A stretch of 64,000 nt of DNA, from the NCBI RefSeq assembly GCF_037975245.1, contig NC_092581.1:5857501-5921500 (forward strand), given 5' to 3'. Numbering within the stretch: the stretch's first letter is position 1; each line of letters opens with the position of its first letter. Positions 33,628 through 47,100 of the stretch are shown here, piece by piece. The translations under genes and the position numbers were made by a program. Under the pieces are notes generated by a model. That model was given only the letters and a program-made list of their open reading frames with translations. It was not told where the DNA came from and ran no database searches. Source of the DNA: Apostichopus japonicus (taxonomy: Eukaryota; Echinodermata; Holothuroidea; Aspidochirotida; Stichopodidae).

Positions 33628-35880
33628 TTGAACTTTCTCCATGTAAATATTAGGAGTCTAAGTAAAAATTATGAAGCTTTACTGCAACTTCTTTCTTCAT
33701 GCAAACACAACTTTTCCGTTATGGCTATTTCTGAAACATGGCTACATACCACTAGTCCCGTTGAGCTATTTGATATACTAAGAGTATACTTTTATTCACC
33801 GGGACCGAAATTATTCAACCGGTGGAGGAGTGGCTATGTATGTCAATAATTTATTTACCTTTTCTGTTTATGATGACATCAGCAGTTATGTAAAATGACA
33901 ATGTCAATATTACTTGTTTTGAATCCATGTTTATTAAATTATGCATCTCTAAAACAAAATCAGTAAATGTAGGGATTGTATATCGACCACCCAATCTTAG
34001 TATCAATCAATTCAACACTGATTCATTACAATCAGCTGCAGTGTTTGTTCAAAAACGTGCTACATTTTTTAGGCAATTTGAATATTAATTTTCTAGAGGT
34101 TGATATATGTAGCGGATTTTATCAACATGTTATATTCGTTTTCACTGGTACTTACCGTTGATAAACCAACTAGGATATCTCCTACATCTGCTACACTCAT
34201 AGATAATATATTTACTAATGATCACAAACATAATAGCTCATCAGGTATTATTATCTCTGATGTCAGCGATCACTTACCAATTTGTTTAGTAACGCTGGTT
34301 GGTCTCAAAGACAATGTTTAGTCTTATAAGACCACTCTTTCACAATGAAGCGTTATACTTCTGATAATAATATTGACCGTCTTAAACTTCACTTGCGTCA
34401 GGTTGACTGGTCTTGTCTTACAAATGATGATGTTGACGACGCGTATAATTCCTTTATGAATATTTTTAATGACCTTTTTTATGAAACTTGCCCTCCTATT
34501 AAAACAAAGCTTGGTTGTGGTAAATCCTATACTCCTTGGATTACTAACAATCTTTTAAAATCTATTCATAAAAAATATTTTATATAGGAAGTACTTGTCT
34601 ATTCCTAGTCAAAGCAATAAACTGATCTATACTACATATAAAAATATTTTAACACAATCTATTAGAACAGCCAATGTATTATATTTGAACTCAAAGTTTA
34701 ATCAATATATAAGGGTAACATAAAAGGGACATGGAGAGTAATAAACCAAGTTATGAAAAGGAATTGTAAAAAAAATACACTACCTGATCACCTTATAGAG
34801 AACAATGTCAAGGTTACAGACAGTCTCATACCTATGTTAATTTTAGATGCTAAGTTATTACCCATGTTTACAAAACAAAAATTAATAAATGTGTTAGCAA
34901 TACCAGTTGTGTCTGACAGACACAACTGGTATTGCTAACACATTTATTAATTTTTTGTTTTGTAAACATGGGTAATAACTTAGCATCTAAAATTAATATA
35001 GGTATGGAAAGTTTTTTAAAGGAATCTTTTGAAAATTCTTTTTTTCTTTTTCCTACAAGCTTAGGTGAGATCATCAAAGTTATAAATCATCAGGATAATA
35101 ATAAGGCAGCCGGTTTTGATAATATTAAGGGAAGTATTATAAAAAAGTGTATGGACGAGGTTGGTGAAGCCCTTGTCCATATATCGTCAACCTTTCGCTT
35201 AGTTCAGGAGTAGTACCTCAAAATTTAAAAATAGCTAAAAGTCCTGCCACTATATAAATCAGGTGATGTTACAGATGAGAACAATTATAGACCTATTTCT
35301 CTTTTACCCTTTCTTTCCAAGATCCTTAAAAAGATAGCTTTTAATCGAATTTATTCTTATCCTTGCCAAATATAATATACTTAGTGATAATCAATATGGG
35401 TTTCGTCCAAATCATGCAACATATCTGGCGGTTATTGATTTAAATCGACAAAGTCGCAAATGCTTTTAACAATAAACACTTTGGGATTGGATTTTTTTTG
35501 GACTTCAATCATGACATCCTCTTAAGAAAACATTCTCATTATGGTATTAGAGGGACTGCTTTAAGTTGGTTTTCTAGCTACCTGAGTAATAGACAACAGT
35601 TTGTAACTTTTAAGTCTAGCTCTTCCACCATGAATTCAATTACATGTGGAGTTACCCAAGGGTCTGTTCTTGGTCCTCTACTTGTGTGTTTTATGTTGGT
35701 GGCCTGACCTTGATAAGCTCTGCTTCTGCCAGGTCTCCCCCCACTTCACATCATTTGTATATATCAATTGTTTAATTTCTATGGAATGTATTTGTATTGT
35801 ATATTCAAATATTATATGTTCACTTTGTTTATGTTATGGTGAAGTGGAAATAAATAGTTTTCAATTTCAAAGAGAAGGAT
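33628..35880 (+). mobile_element. Degenerate CR1/L2-like LINE (unit B copy)
   Basis: More complete relative of the fragment at 1-1380. Endonuclease pieces: LHVNIRSLSKNYEAL, ISETWL (catalytic Glu region) and SDVSDHLPI (33628-34320). Linker at 34345-34587. Pre-RT NNKAAGFDNIKG at about 35100. RT block AFDT-like region and CGVTQGSVLGPLL at 35640-35690. 3' tail with AATAAA near 35850. The GDFN segment is damaged, the YADD box is deleted and there are multiple frameshifts. Confidence 0.82.
34827..35006. repeat. 180-bp foldback inside the LINE, unit B
   Basis: Same hairpin as at 347-529, centred on 34916, arms about 90 bp with one T-run indel. The core spacer base is A instead of T. Confidence 0.9.
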
Positions 35881-35939
35881 TGTGTTTGCAGTTTCAGGTA
35901 GCCTTTTATTGGCAATATAACTGGGGATATTAAGGCATA

Positions 35940-36430
35940 TTCTAAGGGCTTTATTATGATTAAAATTTAATTTTGAGATTTGAGTCTTAGAACAACTAAG
36001 TAATACTGCCGTGATAATAGGTTAAAATTTTGAGATATGTATTTGTAAATGAGTGTGTGGAGGGAGACAATTAAGATTACTTAGACTTTTAAGTGAATTT
36101 AAGATTCTCAAGGCTTTCCCGGTATGATGTTGATATGTTTTATTCTTAAATTAAGCTTATTGTCCAGAGTAATTGCCAGGTAAACAGCTTCTTTACTGGG
36201 AGTGTTGTTGGTGGTGGATAGATTAATGTGTAATCCTCAGTCGAGTCATTTGAGTAGGGATACTTAAAGATGATAAAGTTCGATTCGTCCGGATCAACTT
36301 TAACTCTCCATTTCATACACCAGGTGCTGGGGGTGTCAGAGAATCTTTGGATCGCGCTGACTCATATAGGAATTCGTTTACTGCCAAATAGCGAGGTCAT
36401 CTGCGAACTGACTGCATTCAACTCCCTGGT
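35940..36430 (-). mobile_element. Jockey/I-like LINE RT fragment, minus strand (unit B)
   Basis: Unit-B copy of 1430-1930. The minus strand keeps the FADDLAIW box and the WRVK block. Truncated on both sides. Confidence 0.68.
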
Positions 36431-36484
36431 CGATTTAAGCTAAGTGTAAGGAAGGTGTAAATACTACCGTATATAAGTAGGGAA

Positions 36485-36850
36485 CGCTGAAAGGGTAATG
36501 CTTTTATGGAACGCGAAAAGGGCATCCGTATTTGGTTGTCTAAAGTAAGTTTGTTGCTGTCTAAACTAAAGCTGTTGCTGCTAGTTTGCCATGTTGCTGT
36601 TGTTCGTTGATGTCTAAACTTACGGTTGATGTATAAACTCACGTTGATGTTTAAACTCACGTTGATGTCTTCACTTTCGTTGCTATCTAAAGTTCCGTTG
36701 TGAACACATTGTGAACGAACATCATTCTTTCTTTTCAAAAAATTATAACAATCAACCGCAAGTTGCTTCCGTGCAGAGCTAACAACATATCTATTTCAGA
36801 GATTTTCATGCTAAATACAGCCAATGATGTTTTCTCAAAATTTCCCGAGA
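36485..36850 (+). repeat. GTCTAAAC-type array and foldback left part, unit B
   Basis: Matches 2000-2460 (ATGGAACGCGAAAAGGGCA, GTTGCTGTCTAAAC units, GTGAACACATTGTGAACGAA) with an internal deletion of about 80 bp. Confidence 0.65.
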
Positions 36851-36852
36851 TT

Positions 36853-37480
36853 TAGGCCGCCCGACCTTCATTTCGCCTGCCCTGCCACTCTTTCCTCCTC
36901 GCCAACTCCGTTTATAGAACCTCCATGCTTTGACCTTGCAGCGATTTCATCAGCAACCCAAACTCTTCAAATATCCCCGTACATGCATTGTGCTTATCCC
37001 CCCAAATTCCACGCAATTATTTTAGGCCTGTTCGAACTTCGGAGATTCAACTGCACATGCGCAAATCCTGAAAATTTGTGAAGAAAAGATCATACCACTG
37101 TACCTAGTCAAAACTCGAGTGTATCTCGGGATGATTCGTTTCTTGCATAACATGTTAGCGGTCTTCTTGGTCTAAAAATTCGTAACAATGCTGAGCGAGG
37201 TTTGTGGATATTCCATTTACCCCACAATCCCTTTCGCAAATCGAAACTCCCTAACTGGATTGGTGTTACGAATGAACTTGCTTGGCGGGTTTAGTAAACT
37301 AGTTCTGTGAGTGTATTGCCTACGTACTTCAATATTGTGCCCCTCTTGTTACTCACGAAGCGCACACTGCATCCAACCATAAAGCAACTGATCAAACATT
37401 TACCCTAGATGCTTCGCAGTATTTAGAAACAACCAGCTCCACGAAAACTATAGTATTTAAATAACATTTTTACGCAATGT
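36853..37480. repeat. Segment inverted relative to unit A (3700-4345)
   Basis: Reverse complement of 3700-4345. An 85-aa + strand ORF at 36824-37081 begins across the junction and is not a recognisable gene. Confidence 0.65.
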
Positions 37481-37499
37481 CGATTAAGTATATCAAACT

Positions 37500-37900
37500 T
37501 TTCGGTTAGACAGTCGTCATGATGCCATGCCTCTATACATCCCTTAATTGGTTGCCAATCAAACAGAGGATTATTTTTAAGATTCTTTTATTTGTATACA
37601 ATTTTTTTCATGATCATGCGCCAGAGTATTTTAATGAGTGTCTTGAGTTGTATCGACCTGTGCGTACAAACCTTCGCTCCAATGCAGACCCATTTCGATT
37701 GACTTTACATGTGGCTCGTAGTAAGGCAGGATATCGCACATTCACTGTTGCAGCAGCTAAGGAGTGGAATAAACATCCCTCCAGTATAAAAGCTGCTCCA
37801 TCCGTGGATGTTTTTTTAAAAAAATCCTTAAAACGTACCTATTTCCTACTTGATAATTCGCTATTATTTTGTTTGTTCAATGTTATGTTCTGATTCGGTT
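37500..37900 (+). pseudogene. LINE ORF2 C-terminal fragment (unit B only)
   Basis: Open 124-aa frame (37519-37893) reading SLNWLPIKQRIIFKILLFVY, then KAGYRTFTVAAAKEWNKHP and FLKKSLKRTYF: the post-RT domain of L2/CR1-type LINEs. Its 3' tail with an (AAT)n end reappears at 38280-38365 after an insertion. Confidence 0.82.
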
Positions 37901-37924
37901 AGTTTAGTTTAGTAGAAAAAAGGA

Positions 37925-38275
37925 TCAGGAGGGACACGTAAGTCCCCATCAATGACCATATAGATAGAGAAAAAACTGAAGTAAAACACTCAGACCCGAT
38001 TACAATGCTTAAAGTGCTTGTCCAAAGCATTCTTAAACCCATTGACACTACTTGCAAGTACAACTTTCTCATGCAAACCGTCCCACTCATTCACAACCCT
38101 ATTAGAAAAAAAAGTTATGCCGAATATTAATCCTACTATGTGACTTTTGGAGTTTAAGACAATGACCTCTGGTAAAACTACTGTTAGCAAACATGAAAAA
38201 AGTCGGTAAAGGATAAATTGTCAAAACCATATACAATCTTGAAAACCTGAATCAAGTCCCCACGTAACCTGGTTG
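37925..38275 (-). mobile_element. LINE C-terminal fragment nested inside the previous one
   Basis: The minus strand encodes RGHCLKLQKSHSRINI-like sequence, then FSNRVVNEWDGLHEKVVLAS and VNGFKNALDKHF, the familiar ORF2 terminus of CR1-like LINEs. A frame change occurs inside. It splits the host LINE coding end from its (AAT)n tail. Confidence 0.78.
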
Positions 38276-38337
38276 TTATATTGCATATGATTGTAAGCGC
38301 TGTGATATGGTTTACGATGAATAGCGTAGCTAAATGC

Positions 38338-38367
38338 CTAATAATAATAATAATAATAATAATAACT
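38338..38367 (+). repeat. (AAT)n LINE tail
   Basis: AATAATAAT run following GCGCTGTGATATGG and AGCTAAATGCC, the 3' end of the LINE fragment at 37500-37900. Confidence 0.75.
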
Positions 38368-38509
38368 TCAATGACTACTTTTGACGATGTATGAATACAA
38401 ATACGAATGTTGCACCAGAATCATGACTTGAAGCACGTGGTCAAAGGGAACGCGGAAATTTACGCAAGTTTGCAACGAAGAAATTACTGTGGTATGAATG
38501 AACATATTA

Positions 38510-39060
38510 CATCATCAACTCTCAATACGGAGAGAACAAAACATACTGTGAGATGAAAAATCCTTTTCAGTATCAGAGATGTTGTGGTAGCTTTCCGCAA
38601 AACTCATAGATTGTCTCAACTCATAACTTTCTGTGATAAAACAATTATTCAAATAGCACGTTAACAATATCGTTAACAACGTCCTCGGAGTTCTAGCAAC
38701 TATCATGTAAATATCGTTAACAATGTGATTTAGTTCGACAAATATGACATTAACAACGTCCTCGGAGTTGTATCAACTACCATGTAAATATCGTTAACAA
38801 CGTGATTTAGTTCGACAAATCAGGTTGTTAAGGATATTTACATGGCTGTTGCTACAAGTCAGGACGTTAACAATTGTTTCCCCTTTTCGCGTTACATAGT
38901 TAAACCATCATACTTTGCGTTCATTGAGCACTGAATTTGCAAGCATGTTTACAGACAATGGGTAAGGGACTATTAGCCAAACAAATCGCGGGAAATTTGA
39001 GAAAACATAATCGGCTGTATTTAGCACGAAAATCTCCGTCATAGAAATGTTGTTAGCTCT
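38510..39060. repeat. Segment inverted relative to unit A (2425-2860), with a local duplication
   Basis: Reverse complement of the unit-A block. A unit of about 110 bp (GTCCTCGGAGTT, ATCATGTAAATATCGTTAAC, TAGTTCGACAAAT) is present twice here (about 38685 and 38758) and once in unit A. Confidence 0.65.
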
Positions 39061-39064
39061 GCAC

Positions 39065-39330
39065 TATGGAACGCGAAAAGGGCAAACAAAATTGTTGCTA
39101 AAGCTAAGTTTGTTGTTGTCTAAACTAACGTTGTTAGTGCTGTTTTAACATGTTGCTGTTCAAATTTACGTTGATGTCCGAACGCACGTTGGGCCTAAAC
39201 TCACGTTGATGTTTAAAGTCACGTTGATGTCTAAACCCAGTTGCTGTCTAAACTTTTGTTGTTTACATCGACGCTGTTCAACAATTGATCTCACGCAATT
39301 CAACAAACATCACCAGCGCACGAGAATGCG
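39065..39330 (+). repeat. GTCTAAAC-type array adjoining the gene B flank
   Basis: Begins TATGGAACGCGAAAAGGGCA like 36505, continues with GTTGATGTCTAAAC units, and merges into the sequence shared with 10700-10800. Confidence 0.6.
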
Positions 39331-39489
39331 TTATACATACTTCTATTATAGATATTTACTTCTATTTACTTCTATGATAGGCAGATACTTTCCAAATCAG
39401 CAATATTCAAAATATGTGTTTAACTATCATGTAACTGTAACTGCAGTGTAATAGGAACTTGAACCAGGTCATAGGTCAACGCAAGTTGG

Positions 39490-40709
39490 ACATGAATCCC
39501 GTTCTGTGCCCCAAACGTTTTTTTTTTGCCTGAATGAACGATCTATGAACAACCACCACCATATACGATCGTAGGTGTCCCTCTTCATCACCATTGTTTA
39601 TTGCCCCTCCCCCCCCCCCATCACCATCTAGACTTCCCCCGCCCAATCACCATCGTTAGTTTTTCCCCTCCCTGACACAATGGTTAGTTGTCTCTCCACA
39701 TCACCATCGTAATTTCCCCCTACCCATCATAATCGTTCCCACTCCCACCCTCCCATCATCATTATTGTTAGATGCCACTCTCCCCTCTTCCCCGTGATGG
39801 ACTAGATACGACGCTATTATAACTTAGCAGGATAGATACAAAACATTTGATTGTGCACACATATGTTTCCTTCCTTCAGTGTGTAGTACAATGTACATAT
39901 ATCTCTGGATGTATTTGGTTACTTAAACTTCATATATGCCCCATGTTCATCGATACGGTTGCTTGGTTGATATGGTTCCATAAAACTTAGATATATTACC
40001 ACATAAAAAGGCACTTGAGGACAGAAAACTTAATGTAGCCAAGATTAAAGTCAATATAAAACCATATATAAAATCCGCTGCAAACTGGTTTTGCCAACTA
40101 GACATCAGCTTTATTTACATAACTTTACGCTTTGTCGGGTAAGATCAGGAACACTGTACAGCATGATTTAGTAGTTATCAAATCTTTATCGTAGTAGCAA
40201 TCCGCAAGTCATATTTAAGTATAAGTTGAGCAGCGGAAGGCAAATTAAATACGTGCTCTGTACTAATACTTCGAGATTAGCATTCCACGTATGTATTCTT
40301 TTGAATAAGGCAAGTTACTTTCTTTCTAAAGTTAAATTTTGATACAAAGTCCATGCAGATGACAGATCATAGTTGCACAGTTATCAGTATTAGGTTTACG
40401 GAACCGCAGTTTTCGTAGTTACAGGAGAAACGTCCACTCGGAGAGATTTATAGCGGTATCACTTATCAAAGTTTTGGCCTAACTGAAGGCTATATCCATG
40501 CCATATACATCTGTATGTCTGTATGTGTGTCTGCTATCTGCTAAATAAGGATTTATACTGCTGAATATTGGGCAAGTTTTGTTAATTTTAAAGAATGATT
40601 TATTGGGCAGTTATTCAAATTTTATCCATAGATCGTACATAATGTACACGCGATTCTATACGTCATTACCAATTCAGTTACACTATTTATTCTCGATCTT
40701 CATTTACAG
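39490..40709. other. 5' flank of gene B
   Basis: C-rich CATCACC array (39490-39800), then flank collinear with 11281-12178. No convincing promoter element identified. Confidence 0.4.
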
Positions 40710-40763
40710 GAGATTTACCGTTACCTGCCTTGCATGCTGTGATTATCTTTTATAAATCTCAAA
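40710..40763 (+). other. Probable 5' UTR part of exon 1, gene B
   Basis: Same TTTACAG acceptor and 54-nt leader as in front of gene A, conserved apart from single-base changes. It suggests both copies use an upstream non-coding first exon. Confidence 0.38.
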
Positions 40764-41165
40764 ATGTCTTTCGACGACGTTTTGAAAGATATAGGAAGCT
40801 TTGGTAGATTTCAATGGAAAATCATTACCTTGGTAACCATCCCACCGCTGGCACAGTGCGCTATCCTGCTTTCTCAAGTCTTTATAGCTGGAGATGGCAA
40901 TCATTGGTGTAAAGTAAGTCAATGGCAACAAGAAGATTGTTGGCAATGGAATATGACGATGGAACAGTGCAGCGACTTTAAGAAGACACTTTCTATCCCA
41001 ATGAATGATGATGGGACGTGGAGTCAATGTTCAAAGTTCAACGTGAGTGGAATGGATCTTGCAACCGCCTTCGAGCACAGCAATTGGACGGGCGGTGAAG
41101 TTATCAGCTGTGACGAAGGGTGGGAGTTCGACAGAAGTGTGTTTCACAGCACGATTGGTGAAGAA
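40764..41165 (+). CDS. Gene B coding exon 1 (residues 1-134)
   Basis: N-tail, TM1 and Cys-rich ectodomain. Carries T8K, G12S, I15R and R106S relative to gene A. Donor GTAAGA at 41166. Confidence 0.93.
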
Positions 41166-44100
41166 GTAAGATCAGGCATAACAGCCTTTCAACTTTCCAA
41201 CAAATGTGTGCAAAGTTTAATATACGTACCGTACCGCCCCATGACCCCCCCCCCCCCCTCCTTCGTCCATTTCCATGGAAACCTGATACCAGAATAAACT
41301 TGGTTGATACATAACCTCACACGTGGTATGCAGATCCATTTTGCACTTGGCTTTGAACACTTGAAGCCGTTTAAAACATCAATTGAAAATGCGAGTGTAT
41401 TTGACCTGGAAAGAAATCTTGTTATGTTTCACTAGTAACTCTATAGTTTGCAATGAAAGGTACCTGCGGTCAGATATATTTATGGCCACCAGTGAATTGG
41501 TAAACCAAATCTATGCCAAAGAAACGCCGCGGCCATGTTTTTACATCCACCAACAAATACCAGAGCCGTTATAAGTAGCCAATGCGACTGATTCAAACAA
41601 TTAGTCAAGTTTCATGCATGCTTCTCATTATGGACCAAATCTCCTGATATGAACCATAGAAAAAGTTTCTTCGACAATGGTTCATTTTACGTGACGTGTC
41701 TTTGTTTTTGTGGGAGGTGATGGGGAGTGGGGAGACCAGGAATCGACATTTCCCTGTTACCTTTCATGTTAAAGAATGTGATCCCTCTGTTTGACTGATT
41801 TCGCTTCCATTTATTACTTATTGATATTTATCCATTATTTAACATAGTGGGAACTGGTTTGCGAGAAGGCAGCAATACCCAATCTCATTCAGTCTGTATA
41901 TTTCTTTGGATATCTGGTGGGAAGTATTGCTTTCGGCCGACTAGCTGATAGGTGAGTCTAACATTTAAATCAGATATTATGTATATGTTTTGTCGAAGTG
42001 TTGGGGTGATATATTATTAATAAGAAAAACCTCTGAACTATTCCTTTAAATATTAAAGCTGAAATGCTTGTAAGTTGAGTAAAAAAAAAAAACAAGATGG
42101 ATATGATAAAGTAAATATGCTAGAAAACACTAAAGTGATAGGTGCAATTTTATGAAATCTATAAATATTGTATTTATTTAAAATTCCCATATGGATGCAA
42201 AGAGTTAACACAACGTGAAAATATGGGATGGTATCATAATTTAAGGTAAATGATATAGTAATCACGAGTTTCTATAGTAACCTTTCTTAAATCAAGAGTT
42301 TCTATAGTAACATTGCTTAAATTACGAGTTTCAATAGTAATCACGAGTTTCTATTGTAACATTGCTCAAATCACGAGTTTCTATAGTAACCTTGCTTAAA
42401 TCAAGAGTTTCTATAGTAACATTGCTTAAATCACGAGTTTCTATAGTAATCAGCGACTGCTCCCCCCTTTCAGTGTCAAAAAAATGTTCAAAACTGTTGT
42501 ATTTTTAGCATGGAAATTTTGTCAGTGCTCTTTTGATCTATAATACTCGTCAGCTCTGTTAAGTCGATTTTAATCGTAGTAACATTCAGGCCTACTGATT
42601 CAACTACTTACTTAATTTGGCAGATGCAATTAGCTAAATTTAGCCTATAGCCTATAGCCTATGACAAGCCTACAGTTGGACACTGTGTAATACAATACAT
42701 ATTGCCTACCTAACCGCACTCGATGGATTGTCACAGACCGTATACACAACGACGTCGACAACTTTCGTTCTCATCCTTTCTATGATTCGTCCTAAGTAGT
42801 TGCACGAACAGCATGTTATGAAGCTAAGCTAGCAATCGTACGTGATACGCACTTCCTATAAATAATTATTACACTGCTAGTACACTGCGATAACGATATT
42901 TGTTTTTAGGCCACTGCACATCTGGCTGTCTCAAAAATTATGAAAGTTTATATTGTCCGTCAGTTAAGTTCGTCAAATGTATTAAAGTCCAGACATTGGA
43001 CAATAAACAAGAATCATCCTACTGGGAAAATTGTAAAAGAGCACTATGTTTGCTTTCTGATATAATATGTAAAAGAATTCAAACGGGAAACAAAATCTGC
43101 TGATAATATGATATCATATGATAATGATGAAACTGGCAAAACATTGCACCAGATCGCATCTAAGGACATTCAATTGTTCAAAAATATATCAGACCCCTTA
43201 GACCCCTCCCCCATATCAAATTCCTGACTACGTCGCTGCACTGTAGCCTGTAACTGTTAGTGTTAATATCTTCTCAATCAAGGTGACCACTGCCGTATTG
43301 CCCTAAAATATACCTGAATCAATAATGGTAAGTTGGGCACTGATGTTGAAACCTATATAAGTACATTACTACCACCTTCAGCATTGAAATATTACCTGTA
43401 TCCATTATACACTTTTGGAATGCTATCCAGTGACCATTCAGTGTGTTTGATTCTTTATACCGCAATCGAATTGTTATTTAAAACAGAGTGGTAAAGCCTT
43501 TGCGTTGTGTTTTTATGTTTAATATCAGGATTGGACGCCACTATACGTTTATGTTAGGCTGTACGGCATCCGGGGTGTTTGGCATGCTTACGTCACTCTC
43601 ACCAAATGTCATCGTCTTCACCGTATTGAGATTCATCACAGCAGCTGCCTCGTATGGGACAACTCTCATGTGCTTTGTAATTGGTAATAAAAAATAATAT
43701 TGACTTTTTACCGAAAACATATACGTAATGTTGATCATTAACCTCATCTCCTCCATGACTTTACTCTTGGCATCCTAATATTGTTAAAGTGTATGTCAAA
43801 GGTTCACAATTTAGTTTTGAACTTGAACGGACTGACGGTGTAGCAGGAGTTCGCGACACACTTATTCGTACAATTTAGGCCAAATTGACCTTTGACATCA
43901 ACTGGCCTTTGTCCTCGACCCTAAACACCAAAATCTGCAATCTGCAAAATCTCAAAATTTTCAAATTCGTCTCATCATTCTTTACATATCGTGTGTACTT
44001 ATTGACTGTTTTCCTACATGTTGACAAGCATAAAAAGTGGTTAAAAACCAATTGTAAATATATTTGACCTCTGACCTGAAGCCAATTACGTCATCAATCA

Positions 44101-47100
44101 TGCAGGCACAACCGTTACATGATGAGGCACCTATCCACCAAGTTTGAACTTTGATCTGACTTACAGTTTAAGATAATTTAAGGCCTTCTTTTGGCACAGT
44201 TTAGGACAAATTGACCTTTGACCTACCTGACCTCGACCCTTTACAACTTCATAAGTACTATTTAAAAACTTGTCCCATTATGTGGTTTAATGACCAATTC
44301 CCATGTTAACAAGCAGAAAATGGCTAAAGCCAGTTTTTATGTTTATTCACCTCTAGCCTTTGACCTATGACGTCATCAATTATGCAGGTAGTAGGAGTTC
44401 GCGACACACTTTTTTTCGCCTAATTTAGGCCAATATAAAACCTATATTGACTTTTGACCTCGACCCTCAACACCTAAATTTGGTCTATTTTAAAATTCGT
44501 CTCATCATTCTCTACATATCGTGTGGTTTAATGCCTTTGTCTTACATGCTGACAGCAGAAAATGGCTATAAATGGCCAATTTTTAGGTTTCGTGACTCTG
44601 ATATATGACGTCATAAATCATACAGGCACCTATGCCCACCAAGTTTGAACTTGATCGGACTTACGGTCTAGGAGGAGTTCGCGACACACTATTTTACCCA
44701 CACAAGCACGCGCACACACCTTCCTTAAAGGGATATTAGGTAATAATTATTGTGAACCTTACAAAATGCCTTCTCTCTTGTTTTCATATGACAGCGTCGG
44801 AAATTGTGATCCCATCGCAGAGGGTATATACAGGAGTGGTCATGTGGATGCTTTTTTCAGTTGGCTACTTCTTTTTGTCCGGAACGGCTTTCATTACCTA
44901 TAACTGGCGGATTCTTGTTGCCATCATCGCAATACCATATTTGGCTATGATAGCGGCTTTCCCGTAAGTATGATTACGCAGGATAAGTAACAGCTGTTTA
45001 CAAACGTGACCTCACCTTCAAAACTAAAGTTAAATTAAGAACATTATGAATATTACTACACTGGTCATTTCCATTTCCGAATATTGTGTTGTGCACATTT
45101 ATGGTTGATTAATGCCACAGGAATACAGTATTCCAATATCCAACTGGTTATTGCATAAACTTAAATGGAGTTCATATTTGTGCTCAATGGAATAAATATC
45201 ATAAGGAATATAAAGAAGATAATTCAACTTCATTACCAGATTCCTGACTGAGTCACCGAGGTGGTTGCTATCACGTGATAAGGGAGAGTCTGCAGAGAAA
45301 ATCATCAGAAAGATCGCCAGAGAAAACAAGAAGGAACTCAAAGAAGATGTCCTGGGAAAATTAAAACGCGGTGTGAGTAAAATGAGTGTATTGCATTCAG
45401 TTTCAAGTTTCAACAACTATATTTCGGTAACGTATTTTCAGTATATATAAATTTACAGTAGTGAAAGACAGGGGGATAACCCACAAGAAGCTGAGTAAAG
45501 CTTATAAGCGTGGATCCCCCCTAGAACGGAAAGTGTATAGGCTATAACTTTAATTAGTAGATTGTATATAAGAATAATAATCGAAAACCTAAGAACACTT
45601 AACAAAAAAAAAACAGAAGTAGCAAAAGCCAATTAAACAGGAAATAACTTGTCCCAAGTAGAAAACGCAAGAAAAAAAATTAGTTTTCTTTTGAAGGTGT
45701 AAGAGGAAGCATAGCGGTAATGAGTAATATTAATAGGAAGGGAATTCCAAACCCGAGGAGCAACATAACGAACTATGTGGAGGGATGGCTGAAGTCTAGA
45801 CAGTGGTGTACTTATAATGTAAGCGCATCGGGCAACGTAATGAACATTGTGAAGGGATGACTGAAGTCTAAACAGTGGTGTACTTATAATGTTAGGGCAT
45901 GGGGCAACATAATACACATTGTGAAGGGATGGCTGAAGTCTAAACAGTGGTGTACTTATAATGTTAGCGGATTGTGCGACAAAACGAACATTGTGAAGGA
46001 ATGGCTGAAGCATAAACAGTGGTGTACTTATAATGTTAGCGGATCGGGTTCGCGATTTTGTTTCAAAAAGAGGAGGAGTGTGTTGGCGATAATGTGTGTT
46101 AAAACTATAACGGATAACTCCTTTTTGTAGGATCATATCATGGCTGTAAATTGGACGGATAAGTGGAGGCCCAAACAATAGTTCCATAAGATAACAGGAA
46201 GAATAAGGGTGATGTAAAGAGTGATTAGAACTTTCCTAGGAAGGTTTGAACGGAGACGACCGATGATTTCAATGCTCTTATAGATACTTTCTTAGTGCCT
46301 AACTTATGTCATCTCTCCAAGAAACATGTCTATTGATCAAACTCCCCAAGAACTTGGCAACATTAGAAAAGTGGTATTTCGGTATTACAGAGATTAATTG
46401 GATAAAATATTTGGATCAATTGGCTTTTTAATTTAACTGAACAAGACGGAAGTAGTCTTTTTAACATTAAGGGAAAACTTATTTACACAAAACCGCCTGT
46501 GATCCTTTACGAATTTCCGTCTGAAATAATTTCAAATTGACAATTAATTGAAGTTATGACTCGAATAAAAAATGTTTGTCATCGACGTAAATAATAACAT
46601 GCAATAATTTATCACTAGCCCTGTGTATATCATTATAATATATTATGGAAAAGAAGCGGGCCCAAACTGGACCCTTGAGAAACACCACATCTTAATTTAC
46701 GATAACTAGAATTACATTTCTGGTTGTAAACAAATTGTTGTCTATCAGAGAGATAGTTTTTAAACCATTCTAAGACGTTGCCTCTTACTCCATAATGTTC
46801 AAGTTTGCTGAATAAAATATTATGATGAAGAGTATCAAACGCCTCAGACAATCCAGAAATGTGCCCGAGACAAAATGTCTCTTTTCAAATGCATTCGTAA
46901 TCATATATCAGTCAGATGGCTTAGAAGGACATGCGAAGTTGAACGACCAGGAAGAAACCCGAACTGATAATTATAGAAAACGTTATGCTTCTTTAGAAAA
47001 CTATATAATCTTTGAAATATTATTTATTCCAATATTTAAGAGTAGCATGGAAGAACTGAAACTGGTCTGTTATTTGTGAAACATGACATAACGACTTACA

